64,000 bases of DNA. Source: Comamonas sp. KCTC 72670. GTDB taxonomy: Bacteria > Myxococcota > Myxococcia > Myxococcales > Myxococcaceae. The position numbers were made by a program, and so were the translations under genes. Location of the stretch: assembly GCA_014656495.1 (NCBI GenBank), contig BNCN01000009.1:62001-126000 (forward strand), given 5' to 3'. Positions 17,495-26,538 of this stretch are shown here, piece after piece; the first letter of the stretch is position 1; every line of letters starts with the position of its first letter. The notes beneath the pieces are model-generated. The model made no database searches and had not been told where the DNA came from. It saw nothing but the letters and a program-made list of their open reading frames with translations.

Positions 17495-18538
17495 TCAATC
17501 CGCCTCGACGGCTTGCCCCGGATTCAGCTTCTCCGTGCCCTCGCACGTCACCTGGATGGAGCGCAGCTCGGTGGGCTCGTGTCGCAGCGCGAAGGTGCCG
17601 CGCCACACGAGGAACAGCTTCATCGCGTCCGTGTCCAGCACCACCGTGTCCAGCCGCAGCGGGCCGTTCACGTCCTCCAGGCCCTGGGCCCGGGGCGCGA
17701 GGACCTCCGGCGTCGGCAGCGCGGGCAGCTTGAACATCAGCGGCGCACCCGGCGCGACGTGCTTCAGCAGCACGGGCTCTCCACCCCGCAGGTAGCCCGC
17801 GACGAGCTGGTCCGCCGGAGCCCCGTTGAGGAAGCGCCGGTCGAAGTCCTTGGGCAGCAGCGGGCTGCGCGACTTCTTCCACGCGTCATCGTAGGTGCCC
17901 GCGTAGTTGGCGCGAGGCTGCCAGTGCGGCTCGATGAACCCGAAGCCCGCGGGCGGCGGACGGTGGCCCCAGGACTTCAGCGGCTCGGTGGGCGACTCCA
18001 GGTTCGGCAGCCGCAGGTTCTCCTCGAACCGGCTGCCCTTCTCACGAAAGCCCGTGCCCAGCGGGTTGCGCGGCTCGAAGGCGTTGCCATCCTTGCCGCC
18101 GAAGGCGCGCTCGTAGCGCAGGGGAATCCGCTCGAAGGGCAGGGGCTGCGTCATCCCGATGCCGCCCATGCTCTTGAACCACGTGCGGTCTCCCAGCACG
18201 CGGACCTGCTTGTGCACGGAGCCGACATGCAGCTCCGCGATCAACTCACGGGTCCCCGCCGAGGGCGCATGGGCATGGCCCACCAGCACCACGTCCGTGG
18301 CGGGCTTGAAGAAGGCGCCCTCGGGCTCCAGGCGGAGGCTGGCCGTGTCTCCGCCGTCCCAGCGCTCGCCTGCGGTCAGCAGGGGGGCCTGCTCGGCGGA
18401 GAGCACGGGCGCGCCCCGCGGCCGCAGGTCGAACGTGGCCTTGAGCACGGGGACGAAGAGGGGCCGCAGCGCCTCGTCGGTGAGGAACAGCGGCTCGAAG
18501 GTGAAGGGCGTGAGGTTCGAGGTGGACGGGTGCCCCAT
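17495..18538 (-). CDS. DUF2169 protein (T6SS effector adaptor)
   Basis: 347 residues. Family features include VLKATFDLRP near the start, then RYERAFGGKDG, EPRNPLGTGF, GFGFIEPHWQPRANYAGTYD (shortened use) and a DAMKLFLVWRG C-terminal part. DUF2169 proteins are established adaptors that load DUF4150/PAAR-fused effectors onto VgrG in other T6SS loci. Its presence here ties the DUF4150, nuclease and immunity genes into one delivery system. No VgrG or T6SS core gene is in this window, so the apparatus must be encoded elsewhere. Confidence 0.87.
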   Translation of the reverse strand: MGHPSTSNLTPFTFEPLFLTDEALRPLFVPVLKATFDLRPRGAPVLSAEQAPLLTAGERWDGGDTASLRLEPEGAFFKPATDVVLVGHAHAPSAGTRELIAELHVGSVHKQVRVLGDRTWFKSMGGIGMTQPLPFERIPLRYERAFGGKDGNAFEPRNPLGTGFREKGSRFEENLRLPNLESPTEPLKSWGHRPPPAGFGFIEPHWQPRANYAGTYDDAWKKSRSPLLPKDFDRRFLNGAPADQLVAGYLRGGEPVLLKHVAPGAPLMFKLPALPTPEVLAPRAQGLEDVNGPLRLDTVVLDTDAMKLFLVWRGTFALRHEPTELRSIQVTCEGTEKLNPGQAVEAD

Positions 18539-18648
18539 GAAATACGTTTATCAGCCCCCACCTCCCCGCGACAAAGGTGGCCGAAGCCGCGCTGTCAGCC
18601 CGCGCTCCAGGCTCCGTCCACGCCCGGCCCTCACACAAGGACACGGCC

Positions 18649-19167
18649 ATGGGAGACCCACGCAATCCGAAGCGGGCGCGCGAGCGCTGGAACCTGGAAC
18701 GCCTCCGCGTCTGCGAGGAGGAGGTGCGCGCCCTGGCGCCCTGGGTGACGGTGTCGGGCGGCTGGGCCTGGCACTTCATGGCCCCGCCGCACGAGGAGCT
18801 GAAGCGCTTCCACGACCACAAGGACGTGGACCTCTTCGTCGAGCCCTCGCGCTTCCCGGAGCTGATTCCCGTGCTCACCGCCCGGGGCTATCACCGCATC
18901 TGGACGCGCTTCGACGCCACCTCCACGCACTTCTACCGCTACGCGCGGCACGACGCGGGCGGCAAGGTCCTGCTGGACGTCTTCGTCCGGCGCGTGCCCT
19001 CGGTGGACGCGGGCGGGGTTCGTGTGGTGGACCCCGCGGTGCTGCTCACCTTCTACGGAGACATCCACAGCACGGATGACTGCGTGTCGGTGCTGGCGGC
19101 GCGCCGGTTGCTCGCGGGAGGCCACAGCCCCATCGGCCGGGCGGAGCTCGTCACGCCGGCGTGTTGA
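18649..19167 (+). CDS. nucleotidyltransferase-fold protein (AbiEii/minimal NTase-like)
   Basis: 172 residues from the ATG at 18649, with AAGGA 8 bases upstream; 24 extra in-frame residues upstream look non-coding. The pattern VSGGWAWHF, then HKDVDLFVE, is the GG(W)...DxD(L) signature of the nucleotidyltransferase fold, and a further acidic residue comes in VLLDVFV. Such single-domain proteins modify nucleic acids, proteins or antibiotics. The gene is divergent from the DUF2169 gene and lies at the edge of the toxin island. Substrate unknown. Confidence 0.65.
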   Translation: MGDPRNPKRARERWNLERLRVCEEEVRALAPWVTVSGGWAWHFMAPPHEELKRFHDHKDVDLFVEPSRFPELIPVLTARGYHRIWTRFDATSTHFYRYARHDAGGKVLLDVFVRRVPSVDAGGVRVVDPAVLLTFYGDIHSTDDCVSVLAARRLLAGGHSPIGRAELVTPAC

Positions 19168-19176
19168 AAGAAAGCC

Positions 19177-19210
19177 CCGTGGGCGCGGAAGCACCTGCCC
19201 GCGCCCACGG
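19177..19210. terminator. bidirectional hairpin between convergent genes
   Basis: CCGTGGGCGCGG (19177-19188) and CCGCGCCCACGG (19199-19210) form a 12-bp perfect stem with a 10-base loop. It lies in the 51-base gap between the genes ending at 19167 (+) and 19219 (-). Confidence 0.65.
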
Positions 19211-19218
19211 GCTCGCCG

Positions 19219-19656
19219 TCACTGCACGGTGAAGTGGTGGTTGTTCCCGAAGTTCGAATCCCAGGCCCGGCAGCCCCAGCGGTTCGTGTTCTCGAACCAG
19301 ACGGACAGGGTCCCCCGCGTGTGGAGGGGAATGGCCGGCGCGGGCGGGTGGGGTGTGGAGGAGAACCCCGCGACCCAGAAGGACTGCACCGGGCCGCCGT
19401 TGAACTGATAGTGGCCGGTGATGGTCCACCCGGGCGTGGAGGCGTTGAGGTTGCCCCGGCACTGCGTCAGGCGGTCCACGTCGAAGTGGACGGCGGCGGT
19501 GGCGCCGAAGGGCAGCGGGTGAGGGGTCGCGAACACATTCCAGCCCTGCGAGGGGGACTGGAAGGTGAGGCTGGCGGGGGACTGCGAGAAGGCGGCCGTC
19601 GAGGCGAGCAGCACGACGACGAGCGGGGCGATGGAACACCGGGGGGAATGACGCAT
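19219..19656 (-). CDS. secreted DUF6209-like protein
   Basis: 145 residues from the ATG at 19656. A Sec signal peptide (LVVVLLASTAAFSQS) gives a mature protein of about 120 residues with a beta-rich look. The C-terminus SVWFENTNRWGC followed by WDSNFGNNHHFTV resembles the DUF6209 domain found in myxobacterial secreted proteins. Two Cys (in QCRGN and WGCRAW) could form a disulfide. Function unknown. Confidence 0.65.
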   Translation of the reverse strand: MRHSPRCSIAPLVVVLLASTAAFSQSPASLTFQSPSQGWNVFATPHPLPFGATAAVHFDVDRLTQCRGNLNASTPGWTITGHYQFNGGPVQSFWVAGFSSTPHPPAPAIPLHTRGTLSVWFENTNRWGCRAWDSNFGNNHHFTVQ

Positions 19657-19814
19657 CAAGGCGAAGCTCCGGATGAAGAGGGGACAGCAGGGCGGATACG
19701 CACGCCAGGAGGGGTACCGGCTGTGACGGTCCGCGAGTGGATCCCCGCCGGTTTGTCCCGCTCAATCCCCAGAGTCCTCTACAGTCAGCCCCTCACTCCT
19801 TTACGCCCCGCGCC

Positions 19815-20936
19815 ATGGCCGACTTTCTTCCTCGCTTCTACCGACTCGCCGTCCGCGTGGACGCCCACTACGACGCGCTGAGCCGCAAGCTTCGCCAGAA
19901 GCTCGGAATCGCGCCGCCGCTGCGCATCCTCCCCTACCGGGGCTATGGCACGCCCGAGCGCGCCGTCATCAAGGCCCGCGTGCTGGAGGACCGGCACGTG
20001 CGCCCGCCGCAGCAGCGGTACACGCTGGTGGGCAGCGCGGTGGCCTCCTACAAGCGCTACATGACGCGCGAGGTCGCCGGCGCGCACGTCGCGGTGCGCT
20101 GGGGTGACAAGCGCTGGGAGGGCACCACCGACGAGGAGGGCTTCCTGGAGCTGTGGGTGCCGCCGCCGGACGGGGTCCGCTCGGGCTGGCACATGGTGGA
20201 GCTGGAGCTGCTCTCGCCCGACCCGGAGGGCGTGCAGCGCGTGGCCGCGCCGGTGCGCATGGCCGGGCCCGGGGCGGAGTTCGGCGTCATCAGCGACATC
20301 GACGACACCGTCATCGTCACGGGCGTCACGGACCTGCTCAAGCGCGCCTGGGCGCTCTTCCTCACCGAGCACCGGGTGCGGCTGCCCTTCCCGGGCGTGG
20401 ACGCCTTCTACGCCGCGCTCCAGCACGGCCGCGGCGCCAACGCGGACAACCCCATCTTCTACGTGTCCAGCAGCCCGTGGAACCTCTACGAGCACCTGGA
20501 CGAGTTCCTCTCCCTGCACCACATCCCCACCGGGCCGCTGCTGCTGCGCGACTGGGGCCTGTCCAGCACGGGCTTCGCGCCCGGCGGAGGCCATGGGCAC
20601 AAGCTGGAGAAGATTCGCGCGGTGCTCGGCACGCTGTCGCACCTGCCCTTCATCCTGATTGGCGACAGCGGGCAGGAGGACGCGGAGCACTACCGCACCA
20701 TCGTCCGTGAGTTCCCCGGGCGCATCCTCTGCGTCTACATCCGCAACGTGCCGGGGCGGGAGAAGCGGGCGCAGGAGATGTCGCTCATCGCGGAGGACAT
20801 CCGCGCCGCGGGCAGCCAGATGCTCGCCGTGGACGACACCACCGAGGCGGCCCGGCACGCGGCGCGCGAGGGCTGGATTCAGTGGCGCGAGGTCCGCGAG
20901 GTGGAGGCCCACCGCCGCGAGGACGAGGAGCGCTGA
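19815..20936 (+). CDS. APP1-family phosphatase (phosphatidate phosphatase-like, HAD type)
   Basis: 373 residues from the ATG at 19815; the in-frame extension to 19737 looks non-coding. The central region holds DIDDTVIVTGVTDLLK near residue 161 (HAD motif I, DxDxT/V), VSSSPWNLYEHL (motif II Ser) and FILIGDSGQEDAEHY (motif IV), which is the APP1 catalytic domain (DUF2183) of yeast Mg-dependent phosphatidate phosphatase. An N-terminal beta domain (GTTDEEGFLELWV) precedes it, as in bacterial members. It has no signal peptide and may act on phosphatidate or related lipid phosphates. An intrinsic terminator follows. Confidence 0.82.
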   Translation: MADFLPRFYRLAVRVDAHYDALSRKLRQKLGIAPPLRILPYRGYGTPERAVIKARVLEDRHVRPPQQRYTLVGSAVASYKRYMTREVAGAHVAVRWGDKRWEGTTDEEGFLELWVPPPDGVRSGWHMVELELLSPDPEGVQRVAAPVRMAGPGAEFGVISDIDDTVIVTGVTDLLKRAWALFLTEHRVRLPFPGVDAFYAALQHGRGANADNPIFYVSSSPWNLYEHLDEFLSLHHIPTGPLLLRDWGLSSTGFAPGGGHGHKLEKIRAVLGTLSHLPFILIGDSGQEDAEHYRTIVREFPGRILCVYIRNVPGREKRAQEMSLIAEDIRAAGSQMLAVDDTTEAARHAAREGWIQWREVREVEAHRREDEER

Positions 20937-20940
20937 GCCG

Positions 20941-20990
20941 CGGGGCCCTCACCCGAGCGGTCAGGCTGAGCGAGTCGGGGCCCCGGTTTT
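20941..20990 (+). terminator. intrinsic terminator after the APP1-like gene
   Basis: CGGGGCCC (20941-20948) pairs with GGGCCCCG (20978-20985), enclosing a smaller CTCA/TGAG pairing, and is followed by GTTTT (20986-20990). It starts 4 bases after the stop codon and is the only hairpin I found here with a T-run. Confidence 0.7.
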
Positions 20991-21070
20991 AGAGGGGCGG
21001 GAGGACGTAGTACGGTCCGAGAATCAAGACACACTCCAGGTGTCTGATTCACGGAAGAGACCTCCCGCTC

Positions 21071-22198
21071 ATGAGATACCGCGCGATTCCGCTCACGGCG
21101 CTCTGCCTGACGTCCCTGGCCTGTCAACAGAACCCGGAGAAGGCCGCCAGCGGTGCGCGTGAGGAAGCACCGGCGCGCGCCGCCGCGAAGGCCGGGCCTC
21201 CGAATCCCCTGGAGCGGGCGGAGCCCAACGGGAAGCTCGTCTCGCACACGCTGTTCGACGACAAGTTCGCGGAGATGGCGAGCCTGCCGCTGCCGGACAA
21301 CTGGATTCTCAACAACGGCAAGGCCTTCATGAGCGGGCCGGGGAACGTGAATGTCTACATGCTCCCGCTGCGGACGTTCATGCACTCGAAGGACCCGATG
21401 ATGCAGGCGGTGGTGCGCCGCTCGGGCGGGACGATGCGCCCCTTCACCTCCCTGGAGGACGTCGTTCAACAGGACCTGGTCCCCATCGCGGAGAAGGACG
21501 GCTCGCGGCTGGTGAAGCAATACGACGCGCCGAAAATCGCGACGGCCAACAAGGGCTTCTCGGACCTGCTCTACAAGGTGGGCCCCATGGACCAGCGCTT
21601 CCACGCGCGGGTGACGGAGTGGGTCGACACGCAGGGCTCCCACTACCTCATCGTGGTCAGCCTGACCGTGTCGAAGGTCATGAACATGGTGACGTGGAAC
21701 TACTACTGCCACGCGCTCGAGGCGCCCCCGGAGCGGTACGCGGAGGCCAAGAAAATCCTCCTCAACGCCCTGGAGAACACCCGCTACAACCCTCAATACG
21801 TCCAGGCCTACAACCAGGCGGAGCTGGCGCGCGAGCGCGACAGCTGGGCGGCCCACAACGCGCGCATGCAGGCCAACAAGGCCGCGTTCGAGGCCCAGCA
21901 GAAGGCCTTCCGCGAGAAGAACGACGCCATCAACCAGGCCATCGCCGCGCGGTACGCCCAGGGCGACGCCGCGTCCGACCGCAACCACCACCGCTTCCTG
22001 AACTACATCAAGGACGAGGAGACGGTCCGCAATCCCAAGGATGGGACGCGTCAGCAGGTCCAGACGGGCGCGAATCAATACTGGCTGAATGGCAATGGCA
22101 GTGGCGCCTACGTGCCTTCGAACAATCCGAACGACGATCCGAACCGGGACCCCACCCTCAACCACCAGGAATGGCAGGAGGCCCACATCGAGGACTGA
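21071..22198 (+). CDS. lipoprotein of unknown function with a charged helical tail
   Basis: 375 residues. The signal peptide ends in the lipobox SLACQQ (Cys19). The mature part has a globular middle containing WILNNGKAFMSG, HARVTEWVDTQGSHYL and MVTWNYYCH. A long charged Gln/Lys/Arg/Glu helix follows (about residues 255-300), likely a coiled coil. The C-terminus is Asn-rich with YVPSNNPNDDPNRDP. I do not recognise a family. Confidence 0.65.
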   Translation: MRYRAIPLTALCLTSLACQQNPEKAASGAREEAPARAAAKAGPPNPLERAEPNGKLVSHTLFDDKFAEMASLPLPDNWILNNGKAFMSGPGNVNVYMLPLRTFMHSKDPMMQAVVRRSGGTMRPFTSLEDVVQQDLVPIAEKDGSRLVKQYDAPKIATANKGFSDLLYKVGPMDQRFHARVTEWVDTQGSHYLIVVSLTVSKVMNMVTWNYYCHALEAPPERYAEAKKILLNALENTRYNPQYVQAYNQAELARERDSWAAHNARMQANKAAFEAQQKAFREKNDAINQAIAARYAQGDAASDRNHHRFLNYIKDEETVRNPKDGTRQQVQTGANQYWLNGNGSGAYVPSNNPNDDPNRDPTLNHQEWQEAHIED

Positions 22199-22273
22199 TT
22201 GTGTCTCGCGCCGGATTCATGACAATGCCTTTCATCCGGGCAGCTCCGTGCCCGTCTCGGAAGGGTGTGACTC

Positions 22274-23548
22274 ATGCGTGGCAAGCTGACGCAGTCCTTG
22301 GGTTGGGTGTTCCCCGCGTTGCTTCTGGGCGCGTGCGGTCCGACGGAAACGGCGGACCCGGTGCATGTCTCGGAGGACCTGGGCGCGCGTGAGCAGGGCG
22401 TCCTGTATCCGCCCCCACCGCCGCCCAGCGGCAACATCGTGCACAGCACGGCGTTCATGGGGCCGCTGAGCCTGGGCGGCTCGGTGCAGACGCAGTTCAC
22501 CACCCAGCCGCAATACCTCTCCTTCGCCTTCAACGTGGCGGCGGGCGCGCAGGTGAAGCTGGAGGTGACGCACCTGGGCAGCAGCATGTACCTGGACACG
22601 GGCCTGTTCGTGTACGGCCCGAAGGACGCGAACGGCAGCTACGGCACCACGGTGGTGGCGCAGGATGACGACGCGGGCTACGGCCAGTTGAGCAAGATTG
22701 CCTCGCTGTCCCTGCCCCAGGGCGGCGAGTACCTCGCGGTGGTGTCCACGGGCACGGGCGTGGGCAAGCGCTTCCGGCTCCAACTGGACTGCCTCAACGG
22801 CCACTGTGTGGACCCGGCGCTCTTCGCCACGTGTGACTTGGACGTGGCCACGCGCATCGAGGTCTGCGTGCAGGCGCTGGTGGAAGAGGTGGACCCGGTG
22901 CTGGGCCGCCCCCACACGGCCGCCGAGGCCTTCGCGGCCTGCACCGACGCGACGGACGCCTACCACGCGTACATGGAGAACTGCTCGCCGGTGGCCCAGA
23001 AGCCCTGGTGCGCGGACAGCCTGTCCGGCTTCACGCAGCGGATGTGGCCGGTGTGCCAGGACTTCTACTTCGCCTACTACGGCCTGGGCCGGCTGCCGCT
23101 GGGCGACCTGCCGCTGAGCGGCGCGCTGCACGCGGCGTTGGCGGCGGGCAACGGGCACTGCCAGGACGGTGAGAACTTCTGCGACGGCCTGCTCGCCACG
23201 TACACCGTGCCGGGCATCTCCACGATGCCGCAGACGCTCTTCCGGGTGGCGGACGCGGTGCTGTACGCGGCGCTGGGCGAGGCCGCGGACCACTACCGGT
23301 TCGAGCGCATGCCAGACCTGACCTACGCGCAGTTTGGCGCGTATGCGTATGCCGGCCGCTGGTTCCCGGAGCTGCTCCAGGCCCTGCCGGCGGCGCTGGG
23401 CAACGGCGCGGAGACTCCGCTGGTGGCCCACTACCACGCCAGCTATGGCGTGGGCTCGGGCGCCAAGGACTACCACCACCTCTACGTGGTGCTGTTCCCG
23501 TGGTCGCACAAGGTGGCCGCGTTCCAAATCATCGAGCACGAACTCTGA
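22274..23548 (+). CDS. outer-membrane or secreted lipoprotein, unknown function
   Basis: 424 residues. The lipobox is LLGACG (Cys21). A proline run (LYPPPPPPSG) forms a linker to a beta-sandwich of about 110 residues similar in style to bacterial pre-peptidase C-terminal domains (LDTGLFVYGPKD, then GGEYLAVVSTGTG). Six or more Cys are spread over the remaining helical part (for example CLNGHCVDP, CQDGENFCDG), suggesting disulfides outside the membrane. It is convergent with ppk, sharing an elaborate hairpin. Confidence 0.65.
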   Translation: MRGKLTQSLGWVFPALLLGACGPTETADPVHVSEDLGAREQGVLYPPPPPPSGNIVHSTAFMGPLSLGGSVQTQFTTQPQYLSFAFNVAAGAQVKLEVTHLGSSMYLDTGLFVYGPKDANGSYGTTVVAQDDDAGYGQLSKIASLSLPQGGEYLAVVSTGTGVGKRFRLQLDCLNGHCVDPALFATCDLDVATRIEVCVQALVEEVDPVLGRPHTAAEAFAACTDATDAYHAYMENCSPVAQKPWCADSLSGFTQRMWPVCQDFYFAYYGLGRLPLGDLPLSGALHAALAAGNGHCQDGENFCDGLLATYTVPGISTMPQTLFRVADAVLYAALGEAADHYRFERMPDLTYAQFGAYAYAGRWFPELLQALPAALGNGAETPLVAHYHASYGVGSGAKDYHHLYVVLFPWSHKVAAFQIIEHEL

Positions 23549-23600
23549 GGTTCCGCGTGCCGGTGCCTCCAGGACGGGGCACCGGCGCGGTCTTCCTCAG
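23545..23600. terminator. long hairpin joining the stop codons of two convergent genes
   Basis: Three stacked stems: CTGAGG/CCTCAG (23545-23550 with 23595-23600), CCGC/GCGG (23553-23556 with 23587-23590) and GCCGGTGCC/GGCACCGGC (23559-23567 with 23578-23586). The outer stem includes the TGA of the plus-strand lipoprotein and the TGA of ppk on the minus strand. It is likely a bidirectional terminator. Confidence 0.65.
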
Positions 23601-25759
23601 GGCAGCGGGCGGCCCACCTGGAGCTGGGCCATGCGCTGGGCGCGCTCCATCATCTCGCCCTGGGCCCAGCGCTTCTCCTCACCCGCGCGAGGGTGCCGGC
23701 GGCGCCAGGAGCCATCCGCCGTCAGCTCCCACGCGGAGGTGTTGTCGGCCATGCAGCGCTCCAGCGAGTCCTTCACCTGGGCGGACAGCGTGGCGTCCTC
23801 CACCGGCGCGAGGATTTCCACGCGGTGGTCCAGGTTGCGCGGCATCAGGTCCGCCGAGCCGATGTAGCAACGCAGCTCCGGGCCCCGCTCGAAGATGTAG
23901 ATGCGCGAGTGCTCCAGGAAGCGGCCCAGCACGGACACCACGCGGATGTTCTCCGACACGCCGGGGACGCCCGGGCGCAGGCAGCAGATGCCGCGCACGT
24001 TCAGCTCCACCTTCACGCCCCTGCGGGACGCGTCGTAGAGCGCGTGGATGATGCCGGGGTCCACCAGCGCGTTCATCTTCATCTGGATGCGCGCGGGGCG
24101 CTCGGCGGTGTGCGCGGCGACGGTGCGCTTGATTTCCTCCAGCAGCCCCTGGCGCATGGTGAGCGGCGCCACCAGCAGCTTGCGGAAGGACTTCGGCCGG
24201 CCGAAGCCCGTCAGGTAGTTGAAGACGTCCGCCACGTCCGCGCCGATGTCCGGGTCCGTGGTGAACAGGCCCATGTCCGTGTAGAGGCGCGCCGTCTTCG
24301 GGTTGTAGTTGCCCGTGCCGATGTGGACGTAGTGGCGCACCTTGTCGCCCTCGCGCCGCACGATGAGGATGGCCTTGGCGTGCGTCTTGAGCGACGGGAT
24401 GCCGTAGACGACGTGGACGCCCGCCTCTTCCAGCGCGTTGGCCCAGCGGATGTTGGTGCGCTCGTCGAAGCGGGCCTTCAGCTCCACCATGCACACGGCC
24501 TGCTTGCCGCGCTCGGTGGCCGTGATGAGCGCGGGCACCAGCGGCGAGCTGTCCGAGGTCCGGTACACCGTCTGCTTGATGGCGAGCACGTCCGGGTCCG
24601 CCACGGCCTCGGTGACGAAGCGCTCCACGGAGGTGGCGAAGGACTCGTAGGGGTGGTGGACCAGCAGGTCCCCCCGGCGCATGCACGACATCACCGTGCC
24701 GCCATCCTGCGCGTCCAAATCCGTGCGCAGGCGGGCCTGGGTGACGGGCGTCCACGGTGGGTCCTTCAGCTCCGGGAAGCCCGGGGCGAAGGCGATGGCC
24801 TGCAAGTCATTGAGGCCCACCAGGCCGTGCTCCTCGTAGACCTGGCGTGCCTCCAGCCCCAGCGCCTCCACCAGCGGCTCGAGCAGCTTGGGGCTCATGC
24901 CGGCCTGGACCTCCAGGCGGATGACGTCCCCGAAGCGGCGCTCGCGCAGCTCCGTCTCCACGGCCTTGAGCAGGTCCTCCGCGTCCTCGGACACGGTGAA
25001 GTCCGCGTCGCGGGTGACGCGGAAGGTGCCCCAGCTCAGCACCTCCATGCCGGGGAACAAGTCCCCCAGGTGCTGGGCGATGACCTCCTCCAGGGGCACG
25101 AAGACGTTGCCCTTGAGGGGCAGGAAGCGCGGCAGCAGCTCCTTGGGCACCTTCACCCGGGCCACGCTCTCCTCGTCCGCGTCCGGGTCCCTCAGCAGAA
25201 TCGCGAGGCTCAGCGACAGGTTGGAGATGTAGGGAAAGTGCCGCCCCAGGCCGATGGCCAGCGGGGTGAGGACGGGGAAGATCTGGTCCTTGAAGCGCTG
25301 GTCCACCTGGGCGCGCTGCTCGGCGTCCAGGTCCTTGGCGGAGAGGATGCGCAGGCCCTTCTCCGCGAGCGCGGGGCGCAGGACCTTCTCGAAGGCGTCG
25401 CCGTGGCGGCGGGTCTGCTCGAGGATGCCGTCGTGCAGCTTGTCCAGCGTGTCGCTGGGAGAGGCCCCGTCGGGGACGAGCCGCGCCACGCCGTCGCGAA
25501 TCTGCTCGTGCAGGCGCGCGACGCGAATCATGAAGAACTCGTCCAGGTTGCGCGCGTAGATGGAGATGAACTTCAGGCGCTCCAGCAGCGGCACCTCGGG
25601 GGACTCGGCGAGCTGGAGGACGCGGTCATTGAAGGCCATCCAGGACAGCTCTCGGTTGAAGAAGAGCTCCGTGTCCTTCGACTCCGAGCCTGCCGGGAGG
25701 GCATCCCGGTTCGAGGGCTTCTGGGTGACGCCGCGACCGCCGCCGCCGCGTTTCGGCAT
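23597..25759 (-). CDS. ppk1: polyphosphate kinase 1
   Basis: 720 residues, normal for Ppk1. The N-domain starts FFNRELSWMAFNDRVL. The catalytic His that becomes phosphorylated is in SLKTHAKAILIVRR, and VHIGTGNYNPKTARLYTD with later EHSRIYIFERG are the ATP and phosphate-binding motifs of the phospholipase-D-like C-domains. It polymerises ATP gamma-phosphate into polyphosphate at the membrane, linked in myxobacteria to motility, stress and development. The N-terminus carries a short Gly/Arg-rich tail (KRGGGGRG). It is a single gene with a 183-base upstream region shared with a divergent gene. Confidence 0.95.
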   Translation of the reverse strand: MPKRGGGGRGVTQKPSNRDALPAGSESKDTELFFNRELSWMAFNDRVLQLAESPEVPLLERLKFISIYARNLDEFFMIRVARLHEQIRDGVARLVPDGASPSDTLDKLHDGILEQTRRHGDAFEKVLRPALAEKGLRILSAKDLDAEQRAQVDQRFKDQIFPVLTPLAIGLGRHFPYISNLSLSLAILLRDPDADEESVARVKVPKELLPRFLPLKGNVFVPLEEVIAQHLGDLFPGMEVLSWGTFRVTRDADFTVSEDAEDLLKAVETELRERRFGDVIRLEVQAGMSPKLLEPLVEALGLEARQVYEEHGLVGLNDLQAIAFAPGFPELKDPPWTPVTQARLRTDLDAQDGGTVMSCMRRGDLLVHHPYESFATSVERFVTEAVADPDVLAIKQTVYRTSDSSPLVPALITATERGKQAVCMVELKARFDERTNIRWANALEEAGVHVVYGIPSLKTHAKAILIVRREGDKVRHYVHIGTGNYNPKTARLYTDMGLFTTDPDIGADVADVFNYLTGFGRPKSFRKLLVAPLTMRQGLLEEIKRTVAAHTAERPARIQMKMNALVDPGIIHALYDASRRGVKVELNVRGICCLRPGVPGVSENIRVVSVLGRFLEHSRIYIFERGPELRCYIGSADLMPRNLDHRVEILAPVEDATLSAQVKDSLERCMADNTSAWELTADGSWRRRHPRAGEEKRWAQGEMMERAQRMAQLQVGRPLP

Positions 25760-25942
25760 GGTGACTTGACTCCTCGTTGACTCCCCAGGCTGGGGATGTA
25801 GCAGGACGTCCCCCCTCTGATTGTAAACTCGCGTGTTACCTGGGCGAGGGAGCGGTCAGGAGATGTAAGCCTTCCTGGGCGGGCAGGCAGGAGGAAAGGG
25901 CGGAAGGCGTGGACTTTGTTGCATCCGCGATATGAGGACTGC

Positions 25943-26440
25943 ATGTCAGGCGACGTGAGCGCGACGGAGACGAACCCCCAGGCGGATGTGGCCAGTGGCC
26001 TGTTCACGGCCTTCCAGAAGGAAAGCAAGGTCCCTCGGGGCCGTTGGGCGGGCGCGCTGCTGGCGGCCCTGGTCCCGGTGGTGCTGGGTGTGGGCCTGTG
26101 GGTCATCGCCAAGGGCGAGGAGAAGACCTTCCGCATCGTCACGCCCGGTGGCTTCAAGTCCATGCGGGGTGGGATGACGACGGAGCAGGTCCGCGCGGTG
26201 CTCGGACGGCCCATCACCCTGGAGCGGGAAGCGAGCGGCGCGGAGTGCTACCGCTACGGCACGCCCAACCTGGTGAACCCCCAGTTCCTCATCTATTCGG
26301 TGTGTTACGAGGACGGGAAGCTGCGGGACGTGAAGACGCTGAAGTACTCGGCCTGGAACGTGGACCCCGCCACGGGGACGTTCGATGCGCCGGGTGAGGC
26401 ACCCGAGGCACCGGCGCCCGTGCCCGCGCAGGAAGGCTGA
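25943..26440 (+). CDS. single-pass membrane protein with a BamE/SmpA-like domain
   Basis: 165 residues from the ATG at 25943 (a TTG 27 bases upstream is also open). A hydrophobic helix at about residues 37-57 (LLAALVPVVLGVGLWVI) is followed by GGFKSMRGGMTTEQVRAVLG, then CYRYG and YSVCYEDGKLRDVKTLKY. The short helix-turn, GMTTEQVRAVLGRP, followed by beta strands is typical of the BamE-like fold. The tail is Pro/Glu/Ala-rich. It is inserted in the inner membrane rather than lipidated, so it is probably not BamE itself. Confidence 0.6.
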   Translation: MSGDVSATETNPQADVASGLFTAFQKESKVPRGRWAGALLAALVPVVLGVGLWVIAKGEEKTFRIVTPGGFKSMRGGMTTEQVRAVLGRPITLEREASGAECYRYGTPNLVNPQFLIYSVCYEDGKLRDVKTLKYSAWNVDPATGTFDAPGEAPEAPAPVPAQEG

Positions 26441-26538
26441 GTCCGGCCTTCGTGCTGAAACCGTGATGGAACGATGCGTGGTGGCCCGCGTGACGTGGGT
26501 GCCACGCTCCCTTCGTTCATTGGAACGGAGGTCGCACG

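Noticed and set aside
23693-25780. 695-codon open frame on the plus strand antisense to ppk1
   Set aside because: It is the shadow of a GC3-rich gene; the product is rich in His, Arg, Ala and Val with no domain, while ppk1 on the other strand is fully recognisable.
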